Shown in pieces: positions 52,796-60,983 of a stretch of 64,000 nt of DNA. The stretch is from Aromatoleum buckelii (lineage in GTDB: Bacteria; Pseudomonadota; Gammaproteobacteria; Burkholderiales; Rhodocyclaceae). The first letter of the stretch is position 1. Each line of letters begins with the position of its first letter. A program made the translations under genes and the position numbers. The stretch is taken from assembly GCF_012910785.2 (NCBI RefSeq), contig NZ_WTVH02000010.1:868001-932000 (forward strand), in the 5' to 3' direction. The notes beneath the pieces were generated by a model. That model had not been told where the DNA came from and did no database searches. It saw only the letters and a program-made list of their open reading frames with translations.

Positions 52796-54130
52796 TCAAG
52801 CCCGCGGTGAATATTCGAACCGTGCATGCCGAATGCGTTCACGCTCCTGCAGTGCTTTTTCGGCCCGCCTTTCGGCAGTGATATCGCTCACCACCATGCG
52901 GCATTCGCGGCCGGTTTCATCCGGGACAGCCTCGATCCGGACGATCGCTTCGGGGCGTTGGCTGCCGGCCGCCAGGACGATCTCGCATTTCTTCTTGCAT
53001 TTTGCATCGAGCACGTCGCTGACGAAGCGGTTGAACTCCGGCAGGAACTCCGGCTTGACGGAAGCGGCAAAACGATGCCGCCCATGCTCGGAGCGCTTGA
53101 TCCCGAGCAAGATCGCCCCGGCGAGATTGACATTCGTGATGACGCCGAGCGCATCCAGCGTGAAGTAGCCGACCGGGGCGAAGTCGTACATGTCGGCGCA
53201 TTGCTTTCGCAGCGAATCGGCTTCGTCGTAAGCCTGACGAAGCTCCTGGTTGTGCAACTCCAGCTCGATCTGGTGCACCTGCAGTTCGTGCAGCAGGCGC
53301 TCCGTATCCCACGGCGCTCCCGGCAGGATGGGCCGGGCCTGCTTCAACCGGGCTTCGGCGCGCTTGCGCAGTGTGGCCGGATTCGGCCGTACGCGACACT
53401 TCGACCGGTGGGCCGGCAGCATCTGAAACAGACGGTCGCATTCCGACTTGACGGCGCCGTAGCATTCGCAGGCGCGCGCTTCCAGGCCGCGGCGATCGGT
53501 CACCGTGACATGCCCGCGGCGGTATTGAATCAGTCCGGCCCCCTGCAGTTTTCCGGCCGCCTCCGTGATGGCTTCGCGACGCACGCCCAGCATCCGGGCG
53601 ATCATTTCGTGGGTGACATCGAGCTTGTTCCCGGGCAGCAGGTCGAGACTGAGGAGGAGCCAGCGGCACAGTTGCTGGTCGACCGTGTGGTGTCGATTGC
53701 AGACGGCACTCTGCGCCATCTGCGTCATCAGCGCCTGCGCGTACCACAGGGCGAGGCGCTGCAGGCTTCCTCCCTGATCGAGTTCCCAGCGCATGATTTC
53801 CGCGCGCAGGCGGTACGCACCCCCTGCGCTCTGAACCACGACCGCATGGGTCGTGGTGTCGCCGCCGAGCACCAGCGGGATGCCCACCAGACCGTCGTTG
53901 CCGGTCATCGCCAGTTCGGTCGACGCGCCGTTCTCCGTGGAGAAGATCAGCGAGGCGATGGACGTCGTCGGGAAAAAGACGAATTCCAGGCTGTCACCCG
54001 ATTCATACAGGACTTCCCCCGTCGGAAAGGTCACGAGTTCCAGATCGTCCACCAGCCGGGCATATTCGGTCACCGGAAGAGTTGCCAGAACCCGGTTCTG
54101 CCTCGGATTGTGGGTCAGCGTATCGGGCAT
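52796..54130 (-). CDS. Crp/Fnr-family regulator fused to a C-terminal PAS domain
   Basis: 444 residues. Residues 1-230 are a complete Crp/Fnr protein: an N-terminal cyclic-nucleotide-type beta barrel and a winged helix (MLGVRREAITEAAGKLQGAGLIQYRRGHVTVTD). A linker (LLHELQVHQIELELHNQELRQA), normally seen before PAS domains of histidine kinases, leads to a PAS domain at about 315-430 (YDFAPVGYFTLDALGVITNVNLAGAILLGIKR ... VVSDITAERRAE). It has no kinase module; the protein stops soon after the PAS. No Fe-S or haem Cys/His set is seen in the barrel. The DNA-binding half is a close paralogue of the protein at 54594. It may sense a signal through the PAS domain and bind DNA itself. Confidence 0.83.
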   Translation of the reverse strand: MPDTLTHNPRQNRVLATLPVTEYARLVDDLELVTFPTGEVLYESGDSLEFVFFPTTSIASLIFSTENGASTELAMTGNDGLVGIPLVLGGDTTTHAVVVQSAGGAYRLRAEIMRWELDQGGSLQRLALWYAQALMTQMAQSAVCNRHHTVDQQLCRWLLLSLDLLPGNKLDVTHEMIARMLGVRREAITEAAGKLQGAGLIQYRRGHVTVTDRRGLEARACECYGAVKSECDRLFQMLPAHRSKCRVRPNPATLRKRAEARLKQARPILPGAPWDTERLLHELQVHQIELELHNQELRQAYDEADSLRKQCADMYDFAPVGYFTLDALGVITNVNLAGAILLGIKRSEHGRHRFAASVKPEFLPEFNRFVSDVLDAKCKKKCEIVLAAGSQRPEAIVRIEAVPDETGRECRMVVSDITAERRAEKALQERERIRHARFEYSPRA

Positions 54131-54257
54131 TGCGCGGTCCTCATATCGTCAAGCTGCCGGTTCACAGGCTTGCGATCCGGCCCTTGTGCTTGGCGGCGGT
54201 GGCGCGACCTTCGTGACAGTGGATGCCTGATGAATCGGCTTGCGGGCCGAAGCACCG

Positions 54258-54407
54258 CTACAGCACTTTGCGACCGCTGATGATTCTGAGCAGCACGATC
54301 ACGACCGCGACCACCAGCAGGATGTGGATGAATCCCCCGATCGTGGTCGAAGTGACCAGCCCGAGTAGCCACAGGATCAGCAGTACGACTGCAATGGTAT
54401 AAAGCAT
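54258..54407 (-). CDS. Tiny membrane protein of the lmo0937/DUF5670 type
   Basis: 49 residues from ATG 54405-54407, with GGAGAA upstream. Almost the whole protein is two hydrophobic segments: LYTIAVVLLILWLLGLVTSTTIGGFIHILLVVAVVIVLLRII, with a basic tail (SGRKVL). This is the lmo0937 family, small membrane proteins common in stress-related loci. It lies between the two Crp/Fnr paralogues, which may control it. Confidence 0.85.
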   Translation of the reverse strand: MLYTIAVVLLILWLLGLVTSTTIGGFIHILLVVAVVIVLLRIISGRKVL

Positions 54408-54593
54408 GAGATTCTCCTTGTCCGTCGGGTTGAGATGCCAGGATCCGGGCGGCGGCACGGGATTCGGGAGCGTGGGGGGTGTGGGCGATCGACAGGGATG
54501 CCGGAAGTGCCGCCGGCCGTAGGCGTATCAATATTCGATTCGATCCCGGGCGTCTGTCTGCCAGCGCACACAACGGCGATGCTCGCCGGAGAT

Positions 54594-55352
54594 CTACCTT
54601 GCGGAAACGTCGCCGTCCTGGCAATCCTGCGACGGCGGAAGCAGGCGATCGCATTCCGCTCTGACCACTGCATAGCATTCGCAGGCCCGTACCTCCAGCC
54701 CCGGGCGGTCGAGCACGGTGATGTGGCCTCGGTGGTACGCAATCAAGCCTGCCTTGTGCAGGTTTCCGGCAGCTTCCGAGACGCCCTCGCGGCGCACGCC
54801 GAGCATGTTGGCGATCAGCTCCTGGGTCATGAGCAACTCGTTCGACGGGAGGCGATCGAGGCTCAGCAGCAACCAGCGGCATAGCTGCTGGTCGAGAGAA
54901 TGGTGACGGTTGCACACTGCCGTCTGCGCCATCTGGGTCAGCAGCGCCTGGGTGTAACGAAGCAGCAAATCGTGAAAGACGCCCGAGCGACGCCCTCCGG
55001 TACGTTCGAATTCATCCTTCAGCAGCTGGCCTTTCAATTGGAATGCGTGGCCGGCACTTTGCACGACGGCACGGCTCGGCGTGGTCTCGCCGCCCATGAA
55101 GAGGGAAATGCCGACAATGCCTTCGTTGCCGACCACGGCGATCTCGGCCGAGGCGCCGTCCTGCATGACATAGAGCAGTGACACGATCGCGTCGGTAGGG
55201 AAATAGACGTAATGCATCTGGGCGCCGGACTCGTAAAGCACTTTGCCGAGCGGCATCGGGACCCATTCCAGGCTCGGTAGGAGGCGCGCGTAGTCCTGCG
55301 CGGGAAGGGCAGCGAGAAGGCGATTCCGACGGGGATCGTGAGTGCCAGGCAT
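54594..55352 (-). CDS. Crp/Fnr-family transcriptional regulator
   Basis: 252 residues. An N-terminal cyclic-nucleotide-like barrel (VLYESGAQMHYVYFPTDAIVSLLYVMQDGASAEIAVVGNEGIVGISLFMGG) and a C-terminal HTH (LIANMLGVRREGVSEAAGNLHKAGLIAYHRGHITVLDRPGLE), cited here as spans at about 35-85 and 170-215. It shares TQMAQTAVCNRHHSLDQQLCRWLL and the HTH with the Crp-PAS protein, so they arose by duplication. There is no N-terminal Cys cluster of FNR type. It ends ECDRLLPPSQDCQDGDVSAR. Ligand unknown. Confidence 0.85.
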   Translation of the reverse strand: MPGTHDPRRNRLLAALPAQDYARLLPSLEWVPMPLGKVLYESGAQMHYVYFPTDAIVSLLYVMQDGASAEIAVVGNEGIVGISLFMGGETTPSRAVVQSAGHAFQLKGQLLKDEFERTGGRRSGVFHDLLLRYTQALLTQMAQTAVCNRHHSLDQQLCRWLLLSLDRLPSNELLMTQELIANMLGVRREGVSEAAGNLHKAGLIAYHRGHITVLDRPGLEVRACECYAVVRAECDRLLPPSQDCQDGDVSAR

Positions 55353-55700
55353 GATGGATCTCCCGATCGTCAGGCGTTATCAATACGCATCCACATTGTG
55401 GCTGAATGAATCCTGACGGCCTTCACAGTATAGGTGCAACGCCGGTTCGGGAGCCGTCGGACTGCACAGAGGGGACTCCGAAGATCGGGCGGCTGCGTCC
55501 GCCATCCTCACCTGTAGTACTTCGCTCCCGCGGATTTCCACGGCCTGCCGCCTGCGCCGATTTGCGCGGCGCTGTTCTTTTCCGACCGGCCGGACCTGAA
55601 GATCGGCAGGGAGATGGTGTCGTTTCCAAATCGCGGGAAGAGGCAAAACCCGAGCGGGTGCCGGGTTTTGCCTATGAGGAGCACAGCTCCTTTCCAGCGG
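55353..55700. other. 348-base intergenic region between a Crp/Fnr gene and a small secreted-protein gene
   Basis: No gene supported; the minus-strand frame at 55380-55646 has no family resemblance or clear ribosome binding site. The region carries the 11-pair hairpin at 55642-55672 and, presumably, the promoter of the Crp/Fnr gene. Confidence 0.5.
55642..55672 (-). terminator. Hairpin downstream of the small secreted-protein gene
   Basis: GGCAAAACCCG and CGGGTTTTGCC form a perfect 11-pair stem with a nine-base loop. It lies 29 bases past the stop of the minus-strand gene at 55701. There is no long T-run after the stem, so the call rests on position and stem strength. Confidence 0.6.
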
Positions 55701-56030
55701 TTACGGCCACTGATAGAAGCTCGCGTGCCGCCCCAGCGCTTCCGGGTCGTTCCGGAAAGCGATCAGCTCCTGATGGACCTGGGCGCGCGTTTTTCCTTCC
55801 GCGCCCGCGGGCGTCTTCATGTCGAGCACCCACACGGCTTCACCTTCGACACGGCGCCACCCATTCATTGCCGGCTCGTTCTGGAATCCGGCGGTCGCGT
55901 GCATAACATGATTGTGTGACGCCGCTTCGGCTCCGATGCGCACCGGTGCCGATGAAGAATCCGCGATCGCAACGGAGGCGCCCAATGCGGCGACAAGAGC
56001 GATACCCGTGCTTTTCAGATATTTCTGCAT
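55701..56030 (-). CDS. Small secreted protein with a DUF4148-like C-terminus
   Basis: 109 residues from ATG 56028-56030. A signal peptide (QKYLKSTGIALVAALGASVAIA) is followed by a mature domain of about 87 residues; GKTRAQVHQELIAFRNDPEAL resembles the TRAxVxxEL repeat of DUF4148 proteins found widely in Burkholderiales and Rhodocyclales. GWRRVEGEAVWVLDM and the His-containing HNHVMHATAG have no known role. It is divergent from the flavodiiron gene and shares its long AT-rich upstream region. Confidence 0.7.
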   Translation of the reverse strand: MQKYLKSTGIALVAALGASVAIADSSSAPVRIGAEAASHNHVMHATAGFQNEPAMNGWRRVEGEAVWVLDMKTPAGAEGKTRAQVHQELIAFRNDPEALGRHASFYQWP

Positions 56031-56323
56031 TTTTAACCCCAAAGATAGTGTAACGATTAACAGGATTGAAATAGTGGCGCAATTCAGTTGCGTCGTGATT
56101 AAGAATAAGCGCCGCTGTGATTGCGCACTTTGATTTAGATTATTTTTTGCAAATCACGATTAAACCGACATTGCATCAGGGAAATTTGTCCGCAAACAGA
56201 CAACGAGTCATGCCGGCGATAAAGTGCGGGAATATCCCTTTCAGCTTTGCGGGAAAAAAACGATGATGCCGCAATGGGATTGATGATAGAGGAATAATGT
56301 CACGAGCGGAGCTGTCGCTGGAA

Positions 56324-56337
56324 TTGACGAGGATCAA
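56324..56337. promoter_or_regulatory. FNR/Dnr-type binding box
   Basis: TTGAC-GAGG-ATCAA matches the FNR consensus TTGAT-N4-ATCAA at nine of ten half-site positions. It lies about 300 bases from each flanking start codon, so which gene it serves is uncertain. FNR/Dnr control by low oxygen or NO would fit a flavodiiron NO/O2 reductase. Confidence 0.55.
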
Positions 56338-56577
56338 TTTAAATCCTTGAAAATTGCGATTATGGGCAGCATGTGGAAATTACTTGAATTTGAAGTTGCA
56401 AGAAATATACATCTTCTGATAGCCTGCAATCCTTGCTTTTGGCGGAGCTGACAGACTTACGGATCAGCTTACAGCGGCGGAATGGCAGGCTTTAAGCGGC
56501 GTATGAACAAAACAACAATGCATATTGCCGTCTCCATGTCGTTCCGGGTAATGCAAGCAACTATGATAAGAAGCATG

Positions 56578-56583
56578 TATAAT
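56578..56583 (+). promoter_or_regulatory. Possible -10 element of the flavodiiron fusion gene
   Basis: A perfect TATAAT 72 bases before the ATG, giving a leader of about 65 bases. The position 17 bases upstream (AAGCAA) is far from a -35 consensus, so if this is the promoter it probably needs an activator. Confidence 0.4.
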
Positions 56584-56654
56584 ATTTATTAAAAATCCAT
56601 GGTTTGTGCCCTGTATTTCAGGGGCCGAAACCTTTATCGAATTAGGAGTGTGCA

Positions 56655-59318
56655 ATGTCGTTTGCTGTGAAAAGTAATATCACGTGGGTCGGAAAACAGG
56701 ATTGGGAACTGCGTGAATTCCATGGTGCGGAATACTCGACGCACAAGGGATCGAGCTATAACAGCTATCTCGTGCGCGAGGAAAAGGTCGCGTTGATCGA
56801 TACGGTCTGGAGCCCCTACGCGCAGGAGTTCGTCGACAATCTGGAAAAGGAAATCGATCTCCACAAGATCGACTACATCATTGCGAACCACGCCGAAATC
56901 GACCACAGCGGCGCTTTGCCGGCATTACTGGCGAGGATTCCCGACACGCCGATCTACTGCACTGAAAACGGCGTCAAGTCCCTGAAAGGACACTTTCACA
57001 AGGACTGGAATTTCAAGGTCGTCAAGACCGGGGATACGCTGGATCTGGGCAACGGCAAGCAGTTCGTCTTCGTCGAAGCCCCGATGCTGCATTGGCCGGA
57101 CAGCATGATGACGTACCTCGCCGGGGATGCGGTGCTGTTCAGCAACGACGCCTTCGGCCAGCACTACGCGAGCGAGCAGATGTTCAACGACCTCGTTGAC
57201 CAGGAGGAATTGCGCGCCGAGTGCCTCAAGTACTACGCGAACATCCTCACGCCGTTCAGTGCCCGTGTTACCGCGAAGATCCACGAAGTGCTGTCGTTCA
57301 AGCTGCCGCTGGAAATGATCTGCACGTCGCACGGCATCATCTGGCGCGACAATCCGGCACAGATCGTGGAGCAATACCTGGCGTGGGCCGACGATTACCA
57401 GGAAAACCAGATCACGCTGATCTACGACACGATGTGGAACGGCACCCGTCAGATGGCAGAGGCGATCACCAAGGGGATCCGTTCGGCCGACCCCTCGGTG
57501 GAAGTCAAGATGTTCAACCTGGCCATCTCCGACAAGAACGACGTGCTGACCCAGGTGTTCAAGTCGAAAGGCATTCTGGTCGGTTCTCCGACCGTCAACA
57601 ACGGCATGTTGCCCCAGGTCGCAGCGCTGCTCGAAGAAATGCGGGGCCTGCGTTTCCGCGGCAAGCACGCGGCCTCGTTTGGCAGCCATGGCTGGAGCGG
57701 CGGCGCCGTGGACCGAATCGGCCAGCGCTTGGAGGAGGCGGGCTTCAAGGTTAGCGGCGGGATCGAAGCGGTCTGGAAGCCGACCGATGGCGCGCTCGAC
57801 GAATGCCTCGCATTCGGCCGGCGCATTGCGCAGCAATGGCGTGGCGAACACGCACCTGTCCAGGCAGGGGAGAACGCTCCTGCATCCGCATTCGCCCGGT
57901 CGCCGGCCCGCCCGGCCGCAAATCCCGTTGCGGCAGCGACTGCGACCCCGAACGTCGTCGCGGCTGACGGCGGTTCGATGCGGTGCCGGACCTGCGGCTG
58001 GGTTTATGACCCGGCAAAGGGAGAATCGGGGCAGGGCGTCCATGCCGGCACGCCGTGGTCCGCGGTGCCGGAAACGTTCCTGTGCCCCGAATGCCTCCTC
58101 GGCAAATCCGAGTTCGAGCCGCTGCATCCGCACCGCGACGGTGCGGCGGACGCTTCCAGGGGGGACGGACTCCAGCCCGCGCCGGTCGTGATCATTGGCG
58201 GCGGCAGCGCCACTTATCAGCTGGTCCGTGCTTTCCGGGCGCAGGATCAGGACACGCCAGTGCTGGTGATCACCGCCGACGCTGGTGCCGACTATCCAAA
58301 GCCCCAACTGGTCCATGGCTTCAGCCGCAAGCTCGGGCCATCGGATCTGGTGCAGCGTTCGCCGGAAGAACTCGCCCGCGAGTTCAACGTCACGATCAAG
58401 ACGCATACGCGGGTGGATTCGATCGACGCCGAGGCGAAGACGATCAGTTTCGGCGGCGAAATCCAGCCTTACAGGGATCTCGTCCTCGCGCTCGGGGCGA
58501 CTCCGTGGATCCCTCCGCTCGAAGGAAACGCCGTCGATCGGGTGATCACGCTGAACAATCTCTCGGACTATGAAACCTATCTGCACCAGCTCTCACGGGG
58601 AACGCGGGTGTTGGTGATCGGAGCGGGCCTGACCGGCACCGAGGTCGCGCTCGATCTGGCCGAAGGCGGGCAGCAGGTGTGGCTGACCGACGTCGCCCCC
58701 CGTACGCTTGCCAAGGTGTTGCCCGAGTTCGTCAGCCAGGAACTGGAAGCGAGGCTGGTGCAGAAGGGGTGCCGGCTGCATCTGGGCCAAAACATCGTGT
58801 CGATCGACTCGAGCGCCGGAGGGGTCACCGTGCGGCTTTCGGACGGGGAAACGTTTGAAGTGGACACGGTGTTGGTGGCAGCGGGAGTGCGGCCGCGCGT
58901 CGAACTCGCGAAAGCGGCCGGCCTCCAGGTCAATCGGGGAATCCAGGTCGATCCGCAGTTGCAGAGCAGCAGCGCGCACATCTATGCGCTGGGCGACTGC
59001 GCCGAGATCGAAGGGCGGGTGCTGCCGTTCATGCATCCCCTGTCGCTGGCGGCCCAGGCGCTGGCGAAAACGCTCGCCGGCGAGCGTACCGGGTTGCGCC
59101 TGCCTGCAATGCCGACGATGGTGAAAACGCCCGCGATGCCGATCCAGGTCGGTGGTGTGACGGTCGCCGACGGCCTTCAATGGACGGTGGAGGCCGATGA
59201 AACCGGCCTGACGGGCAAGGCGGTCAATGACGAGGGCGAATTTGTCGGCTATGTCGTAACCGGCAAGCATCTGGGCAACGGCATGGCGCTGCTGCAACAG
59301 CTGCCCGCACTGCTCTGA
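56655..59318 (+). CDS. Three-module flavodiiron protein: flavodiiron core + rubredoxin + NADH:rubredoxin reductase
   Basis: 887 residues. Residues 1-250 are the metallo-beta-lactamase-like di-iron domain, with ligands in NHAEIDHSG (H-x-E-x-D-H), [18 protein letters not shown] and TSHGIIW. Residues 252-400 are a flavodoxin FMN domain ([28 protein letters not shown]). After a Pro/Ala linker, residues about 440-490 are a rubredoxin ([10 protein letters not shown] ... [11 protein letters not shown]). From about 508 to the end is a FAD/NAD reductase ([46 protein letters not shown]). In E. coli NorV holds the first three and NorW is separate; here the whole NADH-to-NO (or O2) chain is one polypeptide. 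It is followed by nsrR, which supports NO detoxification. Confidence 0.92.
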   Translation: MSFAVKSNITWVGKQDWELREFHGAEYSTHKGSSYNSYLVREEKVALIDTVWSPYAQEFVDNLEKEIDLHKIDYIIANHAEIDHSGALPALLARIPDTPIYCTENGVKSLKGHFHKDWNFKVVKTGDTLDLGNGKQFVFVEAPMLHWPDSMMTYLAGDAVLFSNDAFGQHYASEQMFNDLVDQEELRAECLKYYANILTPFSARVTAKIHEVLSFKLPLEMICTSHGIIWRDNPAQIVEQYLAWADDYQENQITLIYDTMWNGTRQMAEAITKGIRSADPSVEVKMFNLAISDKNDVLTQVFKSKGILVGSPTVNNGMLPQVAALLEEMRGLRFRGKHAASFGSHGWSGGAVDRIGQRLEEAGFKVSGGIEAVWKPTDGALDECLAFGRRIAQQWRGEHAPVQAGENAPASAFARSPARPAANPVAAATATPNVVAADGGSMRCRTCGWVYDPAKGESGQGVHAGTPWSAVPETFLCPECLLGKSEFEPLHPHRDGAADASRGDGLQPAPVVIIGGGSATYQLVRAFRAQDQDTPVLVITADAGADYPKPQLVHGFSRKLGPSDLVQRSPEELAREFNVTIKTHTRVDSIDAEAKTISFGGEIQPYRDLVLALGATPWIPPLEGNAVDRVITLNNLSDYETYLHQLSRGTRVLVIGAGLTGTEVALDLAEGGQQVWLTDVAPRTLAKVLPEFVSQELEARLVQKGCRLHLGQNIVSIDSSAGGVTVRLSDGETFEVDTVLVAAGVRPRVELAKAAGLQVNRGIQVDPQLQSSSAHIYALGDCAEIEGRVLPFMHPLSLAAQALAKTLAGERTGLRLPAMPTMVKTPAMPIQVGGVTVADGLQWTVEADETGLTGKAVNDEGEFVGYVVTGKHLGNGMALLQQLPALL

Positions 59319-59410
59319 GGCCTGTCCGCGCTATCGACGAGCGCGGCGTCGCTTTCGCTGACGAGCGGAAACGGGACGCGGGCGGCCCGGAAGGGTCGCT
59401 CGCTCCTCAT

Positions 59411-59433
59411 AAGCTGCATCATAGATACACCTA
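59411..59433. promoter_or_regulatory. Candidate NsrR operator upstream of nsrR
   Basis: AAGCTGCATCA-T-AGATACACCTA is an imperfect 11-1-11 dyad; the right arm read on the other strand is TAGGTGTATCT. Both arms resemble the NsrR half-site AAGATGCATTT. It lies about 115 bases before the nsrR ATG and fits autoregulation. This is a by-eye match. Confidence 0.5.
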
Positions 59434-59546
59434 TCTGGCGACCGCGTGGTAATCTGACATGTACGGCCGATTGCCCGGTCCGTCCTGTCTGGGTCTGTGG
59501 TGCAGCGGGAAGGGGGCAGAAGTGCCGGGACATGCAAGGGCCCGCG

Positions 59547-60014
59547 ATGCAACTGACCCGATACACCGATTACGCGTTCCGCACGCTGATTTTCCTCGGA
59601 CTGCAAAAACCCGCCGAACTGGTAACGATCTCCATCGTGTCGGAGCATTTCGACATTCCCCGCAATCACCTGGTCAAGATCGTGAACCACCTCGCCAAGC
59701 TGGGCTATATCGAAGCTCTCAGAGGGAAAGGCGGCGGCATTCGCCTGAATCGTCCGGCGACGAAAATCAACTTGCGCGCCGTGGTTGAGGCCGTCGAGGA
59801 GACGCTGACGCCGGTAAACTGCCACGAGCCGACCTGCCGAATCCTGCCGTCATGCCGGCTGGTTGGCATCATGGACGAGGCGCAGGAAGCGTTCCTGGCA
59901 GTGCTCGGGAAATACCACCTGAGCGATCTTCAGCAAGAGCCGCAACGTCTCGAGAAATTGCTCAGGTGGTTTCCTCCTGCGCAAGAAAGGAGCGCGCACG
60001 TCGCGCACTCCTGA
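59547..60014 (+). CDS. nsrR: NsrR, Rrf2-family nitric-oxide-sensing repressor
   Basis: 155 residues from ATG 59547 (MQLTRYTDYAFRTLIFL, the standard NsrR N-terminus). The winged helix is at about 25-65 (ISIVSEHFDIPRNHLVKIVNHLAKLGYIEALRGKGGGIRL). The Fe-S cluster cysteines are C92, C97 and C103 in NCHEPTCRILPSC, with the exact NsrR spacing. NO destroys the cluster and lifts repression. Its place directly after a flavodiiron NO reductase, with an NsrR-like site between them, suggests that it controls that enzyme and itself. Confidence 0.93.
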   Translation: MQLTRYTDYAFRTLIFLGLQKPAELVTISIVSEHFDIPRNHLVKIVNHLAKLGYIEALRGKGGGIRLNRPATKINLRAVVEAVEETLTPVNCHEPTCRILPSCRLVGIMDEAQEAFLAVLGKYHLSDLQQEPQRLEKLLRWFPPAQERSAHVAHS

Positions 60015-60060
60015 ACCGCGCCTCGAAGCAATGCCCGCCGGCAGCAGTCGTGTCGTCGCT

Positions 60061-60897
60061 TCAGCCGAACCGAAAAGCGGAAAGCGTGGTTTCGAGCACG
60101 CGATCCGAGAAGACCCGCTGACCCCCGTCCTCGCCGGCGGCACCGGCGACCACCATCAGCGGCAGCAGATGCTCTTCGGCCTGCAGCGGGTGCGAAAGAC
60201 GGGCTGAAGGCGCGTGCGCCCAATCGACCAGCGCCTGATGACGGGATTGCGGCGGCGCCTCGACTGCAGCCGTGAGCCAACCGTCGAACTCGTCGGACAC
60301 GGGCCCGAAATGGGGGTCGCCGTAACCCCGCATATTGTGAAAACTCATGCCGCTGCCGACGATGAACACCCCTTCATCACGCAACGCCGCGAGTGCCTGG
60401 CCTGCCTGCAGATGCGCCAGCGGATCGAGATCCCGACGCAGCGACAGTTGCACCACCGGGATATCGGCAGCCGGGAACATCAGCTTCAACGGAATGAACA
60501 TGCCGTGATCGAAGCCGCGATGGGGGTCCGTTTTCGCCGGGAGCTGCGCCTGGCCGAGCAGCGCGGCAATCCGTTCCGCGAGGCGGGGCTCGCCCGGCGC
60601 GTCATAGCGCAGTTCGTACGTGTGCGGCGGGAAACCGTGGTAGTCGTAGATCAGCTCCGGTCGTGCGCCGCTGGTGACGCTGAACACGGACTCCAGCCAG
60701 TGCGCTGAAACGAGGACCACGGCTTGCGGGCGTTGCGGCAGGGTGCCGGCCACGCTCTTGAGGAAGCCCGCCATCGCGTCCCATGCCGTGGGCGGGTTCC
60801 AGTCCATGAAGAAGCAAGGGCCGGCACCATGGGGAATGAACAGGGTCGGCATCCGGGAATCGATGCGCGTGGGAACGGCTTGCGTAGTTGCTGACAT
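60061..60897 (-). CDS. LigB/DODA-type extradiol dioxygenase family protein
   Basis: 278 residues from ATG 60895-60897. Matches the 4,5-DOPA dioxygenase (YgiD) branch of the class III extradiol family: MPTLFIPHGAGPCFFMDW (His ligand), VLVSAHWLES (His), DHGMFIPLKLMFP (DHGxxxPL signature) and IVGSGMSFHNMRGYG (GSG-x2-HN). The C-terminal ligand and Lys/His set is in SHPLQAEEHLLPLMVVAGA. These enzymes use Fe2+ or Zn2+ to open catecholic rings, but many bacterial members have unknown substrates. It is convergent with nsrR and divergent from the DUF3616 gene. Confidence 0.88.
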   Translation of the reverse strand: MSATTQAVPTRIDSRMPTLFIPHGAGPCFFMDWNPPTAWDAMAGFLKSVAGTLPQRPQAVVLVSAHWLESVFSVTSGARPELIYDYHGFPPHTYELRYDAPGEPRLAERIAALLGQAQLPAKTDPHRGFDHGMFIPLKLMFPAADIPVVQLSLRRDLDPLAHLQAGQALAALRDEGVFIVGSGMSFHNMRGYGDPHFGPVSDEFDGWLTAAVEAPPQSRHQALVDWAHAPSARLSHPLQAEEHLLPLMVVAGAAGEDGGQRVFSDRVLETTLSAFRFG

Positions 60898-60983
60898 ATG
60901 CGCCACTCTCCTGGGGGAAACGCAAACGCTGCGAAAGTACCACTTGCGGCGCCGCCCGGTTGCATCCTGCTGAGGTGAAACCC

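Larger units (their letters stand above)
56031..56654. promoter_or_regulatory. 624-base AT-rich divergent regulatory region before the flavodiiron fusion gene
   Basis: No gene is supported here. The base composition is far more A+T-rich than the rest of the window, with runs such as TTAGATTATTTTTTGC and TATAATATTTATTAAAAATCC. It holds an FNR/Dnr-type palindrome at 56324-56337 and a consensus -10 (TATAAT) at 56578-56583, and it ends with AGGAG 8 bases before the start at 56655. The length and composition suggest several layers of control. Confidence 0.6.

Noticed and set aside
55380-55646. An 88-codon minus-strand frame in the gap before the Crp/Fnr gene
   Set aside because: It overlaps a strong hairpin and shows no signal peptide, family motif or ribosome binding site.
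56483-56497. Possible sigma-54 promoter (TGGCAGG-N4-AAGC) upstream of the flavodiiron gene
   Set aside because: Only the GG-N10-GC minimum is met; the -12 part is AAGC rather than TTGC, and nsrR rather than norR is adjacent.
56571-56590. NsrR half-site (ATGTAT) overlapping the TATAAT before the flavodiiron gene
   Set aside because: There is no second half at the right distance, so it is not a credible operator by eye.
56464-56655. A 63-codon minus-strand frame in the AT-rich regulatory region
   Set aside because: It has no ribosome binding site, lies across the promoter of the flavodiiron gene, and has no family resemblance.
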